From the NCBI GenBank assembly GCA_002704915.1, contig PAIP01000036.1, forward strand, positions 55,240 through 119,239: 64,000 nucleotides of DNA, given 5' to 3'. Made by a program: the position numbers and the translations under genes. The notes under the pieces are model-generated. The model did not search any database and was not told where the DNA came from. It saw nothing but the letters and a program-made list of their open reading frames with translations. The stretch comes from Parvularcula sp. (lineage in GTDB: Bacteria; Pseudomonadota; Alphaproteobacteria; Caulobacterales; Parvularculaceae). Shown piece by piece: positions 1 to 9,690 of the stretch. Positions within the stretch are counted from its first letter, which is position 1. Every line of letters begins with the position of its first letter.

Positions 1-226
1 CGCGTTTGACGGGGATTTCTTTTACCCGCGTCCCGGCGCGGCGCTTGCGCTCGATGAGGCCGTCTTCGGCGAGTGATTGCAGCGCGCGGTTTACGGTGGT
101 GCGGGCGCATTGATACTCATCGGCGAGATTGGCTTCACCCGGCATCAATGCGCCCGGCGCCCATTCGCCGGAAGAAATCCGTTCACGGATCGCCTCGCGA
201 ATGGCCTGGTGACTGCGCTCGTTCAC
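1..226 (-). CDS. hutC: Histidine utilisation repressor HutC (GntR family), C-terminal part cut by window edge
   Basis: Only the N-terminal 75 residues are visible, and the frame stays open to base 1. It encodes a GntR-type winged helix-turn-helix: SHQAIREAIRERISSGEW leads into PGEANLADEY and then RTTVNRALQSLAEDGLI, the usual start of this family. A GTG start overlaps the hutF stop codon (GTGA), so the two genes are translationally coupled. In this family the missing C-terminal domain binds urocanate, the inducer that releases the repressor from hut promoters. The name rests on the wHTH plus its position directly after hutF and beside hutHGU. Confidence 0.85.
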   Translation of the reverse strand, partial: MNERSHQAIREAIRERISSGEWAPGALMPGEANLADEYQCARTTVNRALQSLAEDGLIERKRRAGTRVKEIPVKR

Positions 227-1590
227 AGATCGCTCCGAAGACGCGCCATGACGGCGTTGAAGCGCGCGGCGATGGCGTCGCGTTTAATATGGCTGCCTTC
301 GATTACGACATGTCGGCCCGCAGCCCAGACATCGCTGACGAGAGTGTCGTCCCCTGCAAAAATCCAGGCGTCGAGCAGGCGGTCGCCGGAAAGACCGGCG
401 AGCGCCGGCGCCGCGCTGTCGAGGGCGAGGAGATCGGCGAGGGCGCCGGTTTCGATGCGGCCGGCGTCCCGGCCGAGCGCCGAAGCGCCGCCTCGGGCCG
501 CCGTTTCCAACAGCAATCGCCCGCATGATTTGTCTTTCGTCGCGAGCACGGCCCGCTGCCGGTCGCGCAGACGCTGCGAATGTTCCAATGCTCGCAGTTC
601 CTCGGAAAGCGAAATGCGGATGTTGGAGTCGGAGCCGACGGCCAATACGCCGCCAGCGGATAAATATTCGCGCGCCGGAAAAATCCCGTCGCCGAGATTA
701 GCTTCCGTGATCGGGCAGACAACGACGCCGGCGCCCGAGGCGGCGAGAGCCTTCGTTTCCGCCTCAGTCATTTGCGTCGCGTGGATGAGCCGCCAGTCGG
801 CGCCGATCTTCATCTTGTCGATGAGCCATTCCACCGGCCGCGCGCCGAGAAACGCGAGAGCTTCGTCGACTTCGCCGGTCTGTTCCGCTGCGTGAATATG
901 AACCGGCGCCGTGCGTTTGAGATTGGCTGCGAAGGACAAAGCGTCTTCATCAACGGCGCGCAAGGAATGCGGGGCGACGCCGAGCCGCGTATCGGCGGGC
1001 AATTGTTCAAGGCTGGCTTGCGCCGCATCGAAAAGCTGTTCGAACTGGCTCAGCGTATTGCCGAAACGCCGTTGTCCGTCTTGCAGCGCGCGCCCGTCCA
1101 TGCCGCCGCGCATGTAAAGAACGGGAAGATGCGTGTAGCCGATGCCGGTTTCCGCGGCGGCCGCAAACTGACGCGCGCCGAGCTCGCCGGGATTGTCGTA
1201 AGGCGTTCCGTCCGGCTGGTGATGGAGATAGTGAAACTCGCCGATGGCGGCGTATCCGGCCTCTAGCATCTCCATCTGCACCTGCGCGGCGATGGCTTCG
1301 ATATCGTCCGGCGTCAGGCGCTCCACGAAATGATACATGAGCGCGCGCCAGCTCCAGAAATCGTCATGGGCGGCTGAGCGGTATTCGGTGAGACCCGCCA
1401 TGGCGCGCTGAAAAGAATGGGAATGGGCGTTGCCAGGCGCGGGCAGGAGGACGCCAACCCTGTCGCCGTCAGGCGCCGCCCCCGCCGTGACCGATGCGAT
1501 GCGCCCGTCATTCCCGATCTCCACAAGCACGTCCTTGGTCCAGCCGTGGGGGGTGAGGGCCTCGGCCGCGAAAATGGTCTGGCGCGTCAC
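223..1590 (-). CDS. hutF: Formimidoylglutamate deiminase
   Basis: Amidohydrolase-superfamily protein of about 455 residues that converts N-formimino-L-glutamate to N-formyl-L-glutamate and ammonia. Visible landmarks are the metal-binding GNAHSHSFQRAM near residue 50, HIHAAEQTGEVDEAL in the middle, the RLIHATQMTEAE stretch, and GSDSNIRISL carrying the late catalytic Asp. A GTG start at 1590 is chosen because GGAG lies nine bases upstream; a TTG at 1605 would add five residues. It is followed by hutC with overlapping codons and runs opposite to hutHGU. HutF beside HutG shows the five-step histidine route rather than direct formamide release. Confidence 0.93.
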   Translation of the reverse strand: MTRQTIFAAEALTPHGWTKDVLVEIGNDGRIASVTAGAAPDGDRVGVLLPAPGNAHSHSFQRAMAGLTEYRSAAHDDFWSWRALMYHFVERLTPDDIEAIAAQVQMEMLEAGYAAIGEFHYLHHQPDGTPYDNPGELGARQFAAAAETGIGYTHLPVLYMRGGMDGRALQDGQRRFGNTLSQFEQLFDAAQASLEQLPADTRLGVAPHSLRAVDEDALSFAANLKRTAPVHIHAAEQTGEVDEALAFLGARPVEWLIDKMKIGADWRLIHATQMTEAETKALAASGAGVVVCPITEANLGDGIFPAREYLSAGGVLAVGSDSNIRISLSEELRALEHSQRLRDRQRAVLATKDKSCGRLLLETAARGGASALGRDAGRIETGALADLLALDSAAPALAGLSGDRLLDAWIFAGDDTLVSDVWAAGRHVVIEGSHIKRDAIAARFNAVMARLRSDL

Positions 1591-1611
1591 GTCTTGCGTC
1601 TCCAAATAATA

Positions 1612-1621
1612 TGTGCATACA
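1612..1621. promoter_or_regulatory. Probable HutC operator
   Basis: TGTGCATACA lies in an A+T-rich gap between divergent hutF and hutH. It sits inside the partial dyad ATGT-N4-ACAT and matches 8 of 10 bases of the TGTATATACA core I know for HutC operators in Pseudomonas. One site here could serve both promoters. Assignment is by position and motif only. Confidence 0.5.
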
Positions 1622-1684
1622 TAATATCTAATAACCTCTACATATCAAGCGGCATATAAGCCGTCTCAACACTTAGAGGCTCAT

Positions 1685-3220
1685 ATGAGCGCCATCCTGA
1701 CGCCGGGCGGGGCGAGCCTTGCTTCGCTCGATAGTCTCTATCGAAGCCATTCTCCATTTAAGCTCGACCGGGCTGCTCGAACCGGGATTGATCGGTCAGC
1801 GGAGCAAATTGCGAAAGCGGCGGCGGGAAACGCGCCTGTTTACGGCGTCAATACCGGTTTCGGCAAACTCGCTTCGGTGCGCGTCGATTGCGATGAGGTG
1901 GCGCAGCTTCAGCGCAATTTGATTCTTTCGCACAGCGCCGGCACGGGCGCGCCGCTCTCTCCCGAAGTGACGCGCCTCGTGATGGCGCTGAAACTCCTGT
2001 CGCTTGGTCGCGGCGCTTCCGGCGTTCGCTGGAGCCTGATCGAACAGGTCGAGAAATTCATCGCCGCGGACATTCTCCCTGTCATACCGTCGCAAGGCTC
2101 CGTCGGCGCCTCGGGCGATCTCGCGCCGCTTGCACATATGACGGCGGCGCTGATCGGCGAGGGCGACGTTTTCCATCGCGGCGAAAAGAAGACCGCGCGC
2201 GACGCCATGGCGGCGGAAAATGTCGAACCCCTCGTGCTGTCGGCGAAAGAAGGCCTCGCCATGATAAACGGCACGCAGGTGTCGACGGCGCTTGCGCTGT
2301 CCGCACTGTTCGATGCCTGGCGTCTCGCGCTGTCGTCGATCACCACAAGCGCGCTATCGGTCGAAGCGGCGATGGGAACGGCGGCGCCGTTTCATCCGGA
2401 GATTCACGCGCTGCGCGGCCATCGCGGCCAGATCGAAACCGCGCAGCGTCTGCGCGAGCTTCTCAATGGGTCGCAAATCATTACCAGCCACATGGAAGGG
2501 GACGAGCGCGTGCAGGACCCTTATTGCCTGCGCTGCCAGCCGCAGGTGGCGGGCGCCTGTCTCGATCTTATGCGGCAGGCCGCGGCGACGCTGGAAGTTG
2601 AAGCCAACGCCGTCACCGACAATCCGCTGGTGCTTGAGGATGGCGAGATCGTTTCCGGCGGCAATTTCCATGCTGAGCCGGTCGCCTTCGCCGCGGACCA
2701 AGTGGCGATGGCGTTGTCGGAACTCGGATCGATTTCACAGCGCCGCATCTCGCTGCTGGTGGACCCGGCCTTGAGTTACGGATTGCCGGCGTTCCTGACC
2801 CCGAAACCTGGATTAAATTCCGGCCTGATGATCGCGGAAGTCACGTCGGCGGCGCTGATGAGCGAGAACAAGGCGCTTTCCAATCCACGCTCGGTCGATT
2901 CAACACCGACATCGGCCAATCAGGAGGACCATGTCTCCATGGCCTGTCACGGCGCGCGGCGGCTGCACGAGATGAACGAAAATCTTTCCGGCATCATCGC
3001 GGTCGAGGCGATGGCCGGCGCGCAAGGGGTTGAGATGCGCGCGCCGCTTGAAACAAGTTCCGTGCTGAAAGACGTGATCGCTGCGATCCGCGGAGAGTGT
3101 GCGCCCATGGGCGATGACCGCATCCTGTCCGGCGACATCGACCGGCTGAAACAATTAGTCCGGAGAAACACGCTGTCCGACCACGCCGGCGTCACGCCGC
3201 TGACTCTGGCCACTGCATGA
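1685..3220 (+). CDS. hutH: Histidine ammonia-lyase
   Basis: Cytosolic enzyme that removes ammonia from L-histidine to give urocanate, the first step of histidine breakdown. At 511 residues it has normal family length. The Ala-Ser-Gly triad that cyclises to the MIO cofactor is in [15 protein letters not shown] at about residues 137-151, and the family stretches [14 protein letters not shown] and [11 protein letters not shown] are present. ATG at 1685 follows GAGGC by a few bases. The stop overlaps the hutG start (ATGA), so hutH leads a coupled hutH-hutG-hutU operon transcribed away from hutF-hutC. Confidence 0.97.
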   Translation: MSAILTPGGASLASLDSLYRSHSPFKLDRAARTGIDRSAEQIAKAAAGNAPVYGVNTGFGKLASVRVDCDEVAQLQRNLILSHSAGTGAPLSPEVTRLVMALKLLSLGRGASGVRWSLIEQVEKFIAADILPVIPSQGSVGASGDLAPLAHMTAALIGEGDVFHRGEKKTARDAMAAENVEPLVLSAKEGLAMINGTQVSTALALSALFDAWRLALSSITTSALSVEAAMGTAAPFHPEIHALRGHRGQIETAQRLRELLNGSQIITSHMEGDERVQDPYCLRCQPQVAGACLDLMRQAAATLEVEANAVTDNPLVLEDGEIVSGGNFHAEPVAFAADQVAMALSELGSISQRRISLLVDPALSYGLPAFLTPKPGLNSGLMIAEVTSAALMSENKALSNPRSVDSTPTSANQEDHVSMACHGARRLHEMNENLSGIIAVEAMAGAQGVEMRAPLETSSVLKDVIAAIRGECAPMGDDRILSGDIDRLKQLVRRNTLSDHAGVTPLTLATA

Positions 3221-4026
3221 ATCCTGTGAGTGTCATATCAGGCGAGGGGCCCGTCATTCTCGGCCAGCCCCATAGCGGCGTTTACGTGCCGGACGAGATC
3301 AAGGCGCTCCTCAATGAACGAGGGCAGGCGCTCACCGATACGGATTGGCATGTGGACCGGCTTTATGACGGGCTTTTAGCCGAAGCGACCATCGTGCGCG
3401 CCGATTTTCATCGCTATGTGATCGACGCCAATCGCGATCCTTCCGGCGCGAGCCTCTATCCGGGACAGAACACAACCGGGCTCGTTCCGCTTACCGATTT
3501 CGAGGGCGAAGCGATCTGGAACACCCCGCCCACAGAAGAAGAAATCGAATGCCGGCGCATGGATTATCACGCCGTCTATCACCTGACGCTGGCGTCGGAA
3601 ATCGACCGCATCCGTGACGCCCATGGTGTGGCGGTGCTTTACGATTGCCACTCCATCCGTTCGCAGATCCCGTATCTGTTCGATGGAAAATTGCCGGACC
3701 TCAATATCGGCACAAACAACGGCGCCACCTGCGCCAAAGCCATTGAGGAAGCGGCGGCGGAAGTTTGCGCCGCATCGGATTTTTCTTTTGTCGTAAACGG
3801 CCGTTTCCGTGGCGGCTGGACGACGCGCCATTATGGCGATCCCGGCACGGGCGTGCATGCGATCCAGATGGAGATCTCACAGAGCGCCTATCTCGAGACC
3901 GAAGACGCGCCTTTCGCTTATAGCAAAGCAAAAGCGGAAAAACTGCGCGCGACCTTGAAAGACATTCTGGAGCGTATCGAATGTTTTGCGCTCTCTGGTG
4001 AATTGAACGGAGCCGATGATGACTGA
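3217..4026 (+). CDS. hutG: N-formylglutamate deformylase
   Basis: Zinc-dependent amidohydrolase of 269 residues that splits N-formyl-L-glutamate into formate and L-glutamate, the last step of the HutF route. It opens with [17 protein letters not shown], and [19 protein letters not shown] and [12 protein letters not shown] are metal- or substrate-site stretches typical of the N-formylglutamate amidohydrolase family. Its start overlaps the hutH stop by four bases, and its end overlaps the hutU start region. Together with hutF it explains why no formiminoglutamase is needed. Confidence 0.95.
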   Translation: MNPVSVISGEGPVILGQPHSGVYVPDEIKALLNERGQALTDTDWHVDRLYDGLLAEATIVRADFHRYVIDANRDPSGASLYPGQNTTGLVPLTDFEGEAIWNTPPTEEEIECRRMDYHAVYHLTLASEIDRIRDAHGVAVLYDCHSIRSQIPYLFDGKLPDLNIGTNNGATCAKAIEEAAAEVCAASDFSFVVNGRFRGGWTTRHYGDPGTGVHAIQMEISQSAYLETEDAPFAYSKAKAEKLRATLKDILERIECFALSGELNGADDD

Positions 4027-5701
4027 CCGATTTGCAAACAAGCGCGATGTGAAAGCCCCCACGGGAACGGAGCTGAACTGCCTTTCCTGGACGACCGAGG
4101 CGCCGTTCCGCATGTTGCACAACAATCTCGACCGGGAAGTCGCGGAAAATCCCGACGAACTCGTCGTCTATGGCGGCATTGGCCGCGCCGCGCGGAGCTG
4201 GGCGGATTTCGACGCCATCGCCGAGACGCTGAAAACCCTGCGCGAAGACCAGACCCTGCTCGTACAATCGGGCAAACCTGTGGGCGTCTTTGAAACCCAC
4301 AAGGATGCGCCGCGCGTCTTGATCGCGAATTCCAACCTCGTGCCGCACTGGGCCAATTGGGATCATTTCTCCGAGCTCGATAAAAAGGGCCTGATGATGT
4401 ACGGCCAGATGACGGCGGGCTCGTGGATCTATATCGGCACGCAAGGCATTGTTCAGGGCACGTATGAAACCTTCGTCGAGGTGGGGCGGCGCCATTATGA
4501 CGGTGATCTCAAAGGCAAATGGATTCTGACCGGCGGCCTTGGCGGCATGGGCGGGGCCCAACCGCTTGCAGCGGTGATGGCCGGCGCCTGCTGCCTCGCG
4601 GTCGAATGCGATGAGGACCACATCGATTTCCGGTTGCGCACGCGCTATCTCGACGAGAAGGCGAAAACCATCGACGAAGCGCTGGAGATGATCGAACGCT
4701 GGACCAAGGCTGGCGAGGCGAAATCCGTCGGGCTTCTTGGCAATGCGGGCGACATCTTTCCCGAGATCGTCAAGCGCGCCAAAGAAAACCCGAAATGCAA
4801 GCCGGACATCGTCACCGACCAGACTTCGGCGCATGATCCGGTGAACGGCTATCTTCCCATCGGCTGGAGTCTCGGCGACTGGCGCGCGAAACGCGAAAGC
4901 GATCCGAAAGCAGTGGAAAAGGCGGCCCGAGCGTCGATGAAAATCCAGGTTCAGGCGATGCTCGATTTCTGGAACGCCGGCGTGCCTACGCTCGATTACG
5001 GCAACAACATCCGTCAGGTTGCTTTCGACGAAGGCCTCAAAGACGCGTTCGATTTTCCGGGCTTCGTGCCGGCTTACATCCGCCCGCAATTCTGCCGCGG
5101 CGTCGGGCCGTTCCGTTGGGCTGCGCTTTCCGGCGACCCGGAAGACATTTATCGCACCGACGAAAAAGTGAAGGAGCTGCTGCCCGACAACACCCATCTT
5201 CACAACTGGCTCGACATGGCGAAGGAACGCATCGCGTTTCAGGGTCTGCCGGCGCGCATCTGCTGGTTGGGGCTCGGCGATCGTCATCGGCTGGGGCTCG
5301 CCTTCAATGAAATGGTGGCGAAGGGTGAGCTCAAAGCGCCGGTGGTGATCGGCCGCGATCACCTCGATTCCGGCTCCGTCGCCAGCCCGAACCGTGAAAC
5401 CGAAGCCATGAAGGACGGCTCGGATGCGGTGTCAGACTGGCCGCTGTTGAATGCGCTCCTCAACACCGCCTCGGGCGCGACCTGGGTCTCGCTTCACCAT
5501 GGCGGCGGGGTCGGTATGGGCTTTTCCCAGCATGCAGGCATGGTGATTGTCGCCGACGGGACAGAAGACGCCGCGCGCCGTCTGAAACGGGTTCTCTGGA
5601 ACGATCCGGCAAGCGGCATCATGCGCCATGCGGACGCCGGCTATGAGGACGCCGTCGACTGCGCACGGGAGAAGGGGCTCAATCTGCCCGGAATTCTTTG
5701 A
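4019..5701 (+). CDS. hutU: Urocanate hydratase
   Basis: NAD-dependent urocanase of about 560 residues that converts urocanate to imidazolonepropionate. Diagnostic stretches include [19 protein letters not shown] near the start, the glycine-rich [13 protein letters not shown] for NAD binding, the [14 protein letters not shown] segment, and [10 protein letters not shown] with the active-site Cys. Two adjacent ATGs exist (4016 and 4019); 4019 is preferred because GGAG then sits six bases upstream. It is the last gene of the hutHGU operon. hutI, needed for the next reaction, is absent here and may lie left of hutC. Confidence 0.96.
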   Translation: MTDRFANKRDVKAPTGTELNCLSWTTEAPFRMLHNNLDREVAENPDELVVYGGIGRAARSWADFDAIAETLKTLREDQTLLVQSGKPVGVFETHKDAPRVLIANSNLVPHWANWDHFSELDKKGLMMYGQMTAGSWIYIGTQGIVQGTYETFVEVGRRHYDGDLKGKWILTGGLGGMGGAQPLAAVMAGACCLAVECDEDHIDFRLRTRYLDEKAKTIDEALEMIERWTKAGEAKSVGLLGNAGDIFPEIVKRAKENPKCKPDIVTDQTSAHDPVNGYLPIGWSLGDWRAKRESDPKAVEKAARASMKIQVQAMLDFWNAGVPTLDYGNNIRQVAFDEGLKDAFDFPGFVPAYIRPQFCRGVGPFRWAALSGDPEDIYRTDEKVKELLPDNTHLHNWLDMAKERIAFQGLPARICWLGLGDRHRLGLAFNEMVAKGELKAPVVIGRDHLDSGSVASPNRETEAMKDGSDAVSDWPLLNALLNTASGATWVSLHHGGGVGMGFSQHAGMVIVADGTEDAARRLKRVLWNDPASGIMRHADAGYEDAVDCAREKGLNLPGIL

Positions 5702-5726
5702 CACCCTTTCCCGCGTTTCATATTCG
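5698..5726 (+). promoter_or_regulatory. Candidate sigma-70 promoter for the cytochrome c gene
   Basis: TTGACA overlapping the end of hutU is separated by 17 bases from TATTCG. This would place transcription about 55 bases upstream of the cytochrome c start. The -35 is perfect and the -10 is weak. Confidence 0.4.
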
Positions 5727-5788
5727 CCACATTGCGGACCGGCGGAATCGGCGCGACAATGGCGACCGTGCGGGAGGAAGGGAAAATC

Positions 5789-6355
5789 ATGATGGGGAAA
5801 ACATTTATCAGCTCGGGCGTCATCGCCGCCGCCGCTCTTCTGGCGGGCTGCGGCGCCGAGAACGCATCGACGGACGCCACTGCGGACGGCCAGCCCGGCG
5901 CGGTCAGCCTGAAGCCGGTCGTCACCCATGAGGCCGATCCCATGGCGGGACGCACGCTCTTTGTGGAAAAAGGCTGCGTCATCTGCCACTCGGTGAACGG
6001 CGTCGGTGGCAAGGCCGCCCCGGCGCTCGATGCGCAGATCGGCGCGCCGCCGGTCGATCCTCTCGAATTCGCCGCGCGGATGTGGCGCGGCGCCCCGGCC
6101 ATGATCGAGCTTCAGTCCATCGAGCTTGGCTATACGATCTATCTCACCGCCGACGACATCAGCAATCTTGCCGCCTTCGCCGCCGACCGCGAGGCCCAGA
6201 AAGCGCTGACCATCGACGATCTGCCGGAAACCATCCGCTCCGGCCTCCTCGACGAGCGGTTCTGGGAGATGGAGGACTGGGACGATTATCTGCGTCAGGG
6301 CCAGGAGGGCGACTTCCCCGAGCAGATCGAGGAGCCGGTCGAGGACAACGACTAG
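5789..6355 (+). CDS. Periplasmic c-type cytochrome, lipoprotein
   Basis: About 188 residues. The N-terminus is a lipoprotein signal (hydrophobic stretch ending LLAGC), so the mature protein is likely membrane-anchored on the periplasmic side. One haem c motif, CVICH, lies in KGCVICHSVNGVGGKAAPALD, but I see no clear Met axial ligand in the usual place: the likely distal region FAARMWRGAPAMIEL has two Met candidates. The C-terminus is strongly acidic. The start is placed at the ATG after GGAGGAAGGG; upstream in-frame codons lack a ribosome site. It precedes nuoA but is separated from it by a terminator-like hairpin, so it is probably a separate unit. Electron partner unknown. Confidence 0.85.
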   Translation: MMGKTFISSGVIAAAALLAGCGAENASTDATADGQPGAVSLKPVVTHEADPMAGRTLFVEKGCVICHSVNGVGGKAAPALDAQIGAPPVDPLEFAARMWRGAPAMIELQSIELGYTIYLTADDISNLAAFAADREAQKALTIDDLPETIRSGLLDERFWEMEDWDDYLRQGQEGDFPEQIEEPVEDND

Positions 6356-6358
6356 GCG

Positions 6359-6398
6359 CCGCAGGGGCGGATCGCCGTCGCGGGCGCCCTGCGGTTTT
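6359..6398 (+). terminator. Rho-independent terminator after the cytochrome c gene
   Basis: Arms 6359-6369 and 6385-6394 pair over ten base pairs (CCGCAGGG...CCCTGCGG) with one bulged G, followed by TTTT. It starts a few bases after the stop codon. Confidence 0.75.
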
Positions 6399-6454
6399 AC
6401 GTCTCATTTGCCAGTCTTATGGCCTCCGAAAGCCCGAAAAGGCCCGGAATCTCA

Positions 6455-6483
6455 TTGCCTTTGGCGCCGCACCTTTCTAGGTT
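6455..6483 (+). promoter_or_regulatory. Candidate promoter of nuoA
   Basis: TTGCCT, a 17-base spacer and TAGGTT lie between the terminator at 6398 and nuoA. The same TTGC...TAGG layout recurs at 9644 and 12080. Confidence 0.4.
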
Positions 6484-6553
6484 CCGCCCGAGTTCGCCCC
6501 CGGATTCCTGAAGGCAGGGCCGGGGCGCGTCGTGACCCAATTGGAGACGAAAC

Positions 6554-6949
6554 GTGGCGACCGCCGATTTTCTGCTCGACTGGCTACCCATCATAGTTTT
6601 CTTCGCGATCGCGCTGGCGCTGGCGCTGGGCTTTGTCATCGCCCCGGCGCTGATCGCACCGAACGATCCCGACCCCGAAAAAGTCTCGACCTATGAATGC
6701 GGCTTCAACGCCTTTGACGACGCGCGCATGAAGTTCGACGTGCAGTTCTATATCGTGGCGATCCTGTTCATCATCGTCGATTTGGACGTCGCCTTCCTGT
6801 TTCCCTGGGCGGTGACGCTGTTCAATCCGGAGCTCGGCGCCGACCGCGATTTCCAGATTTTCGCTTTCTGGTCGATGTTCGTTTTCATCGCCGTCTTCGC
6901 CGTGGGCTTCCTTTATGAGTGGAAGAAAGGAGCGCTGGAATGGCGCTAG
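6554..6949 (+). CDS. nuoA: NADH-quinone oxidoreductase subunit A
   Basis: Small membrane subunit (131 residues) of respiratory complex I, located next to the quinone channel. Three hydrophobic helices are visible at about residues 10-32, 70-92 and 97-118. The conserved loop [20 protein letters not shown] after helix 1 and the [12 protein letters not shown] stretch identify it. A GTG start is supported by GGAG seven bases upstream. It heads the nuo cluster behind a terminator and a candidate promoter, and its last ten bases overlap nuoB. Confidence 0.96.
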   Translation: MATADFLLDWLPIIVFFAIALALALGFVIAPALIAPNDPDPEKVSTYECGFNAFDDARMKFDVQFYIVAILFIIVDLDVAFLFPWAVTLFNPELGADRDFQIFAFWSMFVFIAVFAVGFLYEWKKGALEWR

Positions 6950-7509
6950 ACGAAACCAAGCTTCCTTACGGGACCGCTGCGCGCGCTGGCGCGCCGGGCT
7001 ATAACCCGAATGCGAAAGACCCGTTCTTCAAAGACCTCTCCGACCAGCTCGCCGACCGCGGCTTCATCACCGCGCCGGCGGATGCGCTGATCAACTGGGC
7101 GCGCACCGGCTCGCTCATGTGGATGACCTTCGGGCTCGCCTGCTGCGCCGTTGAGATGATGCAGGCGTCCATGCCGCGTTACGACGTTGAGCGCTTCGGT
7201 TTCGCCCCGCGCGCATCCCCGCGCCAGTCGGACGTGATGATCGTCGCGGGCACGCTGACCAACAAGATGGCCCCGGCGCTCAGGAAGGTTTACGACCAGA
7301 TGCCGAACCCGCGCTACGTCATCTCCATGGGCTCATGTGCGAATGGCGGCGGCTATTACCACTATTCCTATGCGGTGGTGCGTGGCTGCGACCGCGTTGT
7401 GCCGGTCGATATTTATGTGCCGGGCTGCCCGCCGACGGCGGAAGCGCTCGTCTACGGCATCCTGCAATTGCAGAAGAAGATCAGAAGAGAGGGGTCGATT
7501 GTCCGTTAA
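6940..7509 (+). CDS. nuoB: NADH-quinone oxidoreductase subunit B (cluster N2)
   Basis: Peripheral-arm subunit of complex I (189 residues) holding the terminal [4Fe-4S] cluster N2 that reduces quinone. The cysteine ligands are visible as the pair in [10 protein letters not shown], one in [10 protein letters not shown] and one in [12 protein letters not shown]. The short basic/Gly-rich N-terminus ahead of [11 protein letters not shown] is usual for alphaproteobacteria. ATG at 6940 is preferred over 6919 because AAAGGAG sits eight bases before it. It overlaps nuoA by ten bases. Confidence 0.97.
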   Translation: MALDETKLPYGTAARAGAPGYNPNAKDPFFKDLSDQLADRGFITAPADALINWARTGSLMWMTFGLACCAVEMMQASMPRYDVERFGFAPRASPRQSDVMIVAGTLTNKMAPALRKVYDQMPNPRYVISMGSCANGGGYYHYSYAVVRGCDRVVPVDIYVPGCPPTAEALVYGILQLQKKIRREGSIVR

Positions 7510-7524
7510 ACAGGAGCGAGCACA

Positions 7525-7791
7525 GTGCGGTGGCGACTATTAATTTGGGCCTGCGCAATCGCCGTACTTATTCGAGGGGCGTTTGGTTCATTGGGTTTGG
7601 TTTTAGCTTTTGCAACGATGCATCAATCCAATACGATTTTCGGCGCCGAAATTCCGGAACCGCTTTTGTTCTATGACAACTATTTGGATTTGCTATTAGA
7701 AGCCCCGTGGGTGTTGGCGCAACTGGTGCTGGGAATCTGGGCAATTAGACAATTAAGGAAAATCGAAGCGTCGGAACCGCTGGCTAGGTAG
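7525..7791 (+). CDS. Small membrane protein of unknown function inserted between nuoB and nuoC
   Basis: Not recognised. It has 88 residues with two hydrophobic segments, at about 4-30 and 58-75, and a charged C-terminal tail. A GTG start has GGAG eight bases upstream, so translation is plausible. Base use differs from its neighbours: bases 7561-7620 are 47% G+C by hand count, against 72% in 6601-6660 of nuoA. nuoB and nuoC are normally adjacent, so this looks like a later insertion into the operon. It could be a lineage-specific accessory subunit or simply a passenger. Confidence 0.6.
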   Translation: MRWRLLIWACAIAVLIRGAFGSLGLVLAFATMHQSNTIFGAEIPEPLLFYDNYLDLLLEAPWVLAQLVLGIWAIRQLRKIEASEPLAR

Positions 7792-7792
7792 G

Positions 7793-8407
7793 ATGATGTC
7801 CGAAGAACTGAAAGAACTGGGCGAACATATCGCCGCGACCATCGACGCCGACATCCGCTCCTGGCGAGTGGAGTATGGCGAGTTGACCATTGAGGTGACG
7901 GCGAGCCGCATCGTTCACGTGATGCAGTTCCTGCGCGACGATCCGCTGGCGAAATTTCTCGTGCTGATCGATCTCACCGCCGTCGACTATCCGCAGCGCG
8001 CCAAGCGTTTCGACATCGTCTATCATCTGCTTTCCATGCACAACAACGCCCGCATCCGCGTGAAGGCGCAGCTCGGCGAAGACGAGACGATCCCCACCAT
8101 CACCGAAATTCACCCCTGCGCCGACTGGTTCGAGCGCGAGGCCTTCGACATGTATGGCGTCGTCTTTTCCGGCCATCCGGATCTGCGCCGCATCCTGACC
8201 GATTACGGATTTGAAGGGCATCCCTTGCGCAAGGACTTCCCGCTCACGGGCCATGTGGAAGTGCGTTACGACGACGAGCAAAAGCGCGTTGTCTACGAAC
8301 CGGTGAGCCTCGTTCAGGAATACCGCAATTTCGATTACCTCAGCCCCTGGGAAGGCGCGCAATATGTGCTGCCGGGCGATGAGAAAGCTGAAGAGAAAGG
8401 CGCGTAG
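7793..8407 (+). CDS. nuoC: NADH-quinone oxidoreductase subunit C
   Basis: Peripheral-arm 30-kDa-type subunit (204 residues), separate from NuoD rather than fused as in enterobacteria. Family signatures are [18 protein letters not shown], the [20 protein letters not shown] stretch and the closing [20 protein letters not shown]. Two adjacent ATGs (7793, 7796) are possible. It begins two bases after the stop of the inserted small gene and ends two bases before nuoD. Confidence 0.96.
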   Translation: MMSEELKELGEHIAATIDADIRSWRVEYGELTIEVTASRIVHVMQFLRDDPLAKFLVLIDLTAVDYPQRAKRFDIVYHLLSMHNNARIRVKAQLGEDETIPTITEIHPCADWFEREAFDMYGVVFSGHPDLRRILTDYGFEGHPLRKDFPLTGHVEVRYDDEQKRVVYEPVSLVQEYRNFDYLSPWEGAQYVLPGDEKAEEKGA

Positions 8408-8409
8408 CG

Positions 8410-9633
8410 ATGGCGGATGGTCAGCATCTCGCTCCCGAAGATTCAACTTCCGACGCCTCGTCGGAGCGCAATTTCACGATCAATTTCGGGCCCCAGCACC
8501 CGGCGGCGCACGGCGTGTTGCGCCTTGTGCTGGAGCTTGACGGCGAGGTTGTCGAGCGCGTGGACCCGCATATCGGTCTTCTCCATCGCGGCACCGAAAA
8601 GCTGATCGAATACAAGACCTATCTCCAGGCGATCCCCTATTTCGACCGTCTCGATTATGTGGCACCCATGAATCAGGAGCATGCTTTCTGTCTCGCGGCG
8701 GAAAAGCTCCTCGGGCTCGAAGTGCCGAAACGCGCGCAGCATATCCGCGTTCTTTTCTCAGAGATCGGCCGTATTCTTTCGCATCTTCTCAACATCACGA
8801 CGCAGGCGCTCGATGTGGGCGCGCTGACGCCGCCGCTCTGGGGCTTTGAAGAGCGCGAAAAACTCATGGTGTTCTACGAGCGCGCGTCCGGCAGCCGCAT
8901 GCACGCCGCCTATTTCCGCGTCGGCGGGGTGCATCAGGATCTGCCCGAGGCGCTCCTCAACGACATCGACGCCTGGTGCGATCAGTTCCCGGAGAAACTT
9001 CAGGACATCGAAACCCTGATCACCGACAACCGCATCTTCAAACAGCGCAATGTGGATATCGGCGTCGTCACCGCCGAGGAAGCTTTCGCCTGGGGCTTTT
9101 CCGGCGTCATGGTGCGCGGGTCGGGCATTCAGTGGGATTTGCGCCGGGCGCAGCCATACGAGTCCTATAACGAATATGATTTCCAGATTCCCATCGGCAA
9201 GAACGGTGATTGCTGGGACCGCTATCTCTGCCGCGTGGAAGAGATGAAACAGTCCGTACACATCATGAAGCAGGCGATTGCGAAATTGCGCGAAACGCCG
9301 GGCCCGGTGATGTCGACGGACGGCAAGGTGACGCCGCCGCGCCGTGAGAAGATGAAGGGCTCCATGGAGGCGCTCATTCATCACTTCAAGCTTTACACCG
9401 AAGGCTTCCACGTGCCGGCGGGCGAGGTTTATGCGGCGGTCGAAGCGCCCAAGGGCGAATTCGGCGTCTATCTCGTGTCAGACGGGACCAACAAACCCTA
9501 TCGCTGCAAGATCCGCGCGCCGGGCTTCCCGCATTTGCAGGCCATGGACTGGATCAATCGCGGGCACCTGCTTGCGGACGTCTCGGCGATCCTCGGTTCC
9601 CTCGACATCGTGTTTGGCGAGATCGATCGGTAA
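8410..9633 (+). CDS. nuoD: NADH-quinone oxidoreductase subunit D
   Basis: 49-kDa-type subunit (407 residues) that forms the quinone-binding pocket together with NuoB. Seen: [19 protein letters not shown] with the quinone-site His, [33 protein letters not shown] with the conserved Tyr region, and a C-terminus ending DIVFGEIDR, where the family almost always ends. It starts two bases after nuoC. After it the nuo order is interrupted by about 2.9 kb before nuoE. Confidence 0.97.
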   Translation: MADGQHLAPEDSTSDASSERNFTINFGPQHPAAHGVLRLVLELDGEVVERVDPHIGLLHRGTEKLIEYKTYLQAIPYFDRLDYVAPMNQEHAFCLAAEKLLGLEVPKRAQHIRVLFSEIGRILSHLLNITTQALDVGALTPPLWGFEEREKLMVFYERASGSRMHAAYFRVGGVHQDLPEALLNDIDAWCDQFPEKLQDIETLITDNRIFKQRNVDIGVVTAEEAFAWGFSGVMVRGSGIQWDLRRAQPYESYNEYDFQIPIGKNGDCWDRYLCRVEEMKQSVHIMKQAIAKLRETPGPVMSTDGKVTPPRREKMKGSMEALIHHFKLYTEGFHVPAGEVYAAVEAPKGEFGVYLVSDGTNKPYRCKIRAPGFPHLQAMDWINRGHLLADVSAILGSLDIVFGEIDR

Positions 9634-9643
9634 GCAGCGATTT

Positions 9644-9672
9644 TTGCGAAACTGGCTTGACTGGGCTAGGCT
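9644..9672 (+). promoter_or_regulatory. Candidate promoter for the triple TonB-C-like gene
   Basis: TTGCGA, a 17-base spacer and TAGGCT lie just after the nuoD stop. The layout matches the candidates before nuoA and the 12135 gene. Confidence 0.4.
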
Positions 9673-9690
9673 ATTCCCCCGGGGATATGC

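Noticed and set aside
73..895. Rightward frames across hutF and hutC
   Set aside because: They are antisense to well-supported hut genes and have low-complexity Arg/Ala composition.
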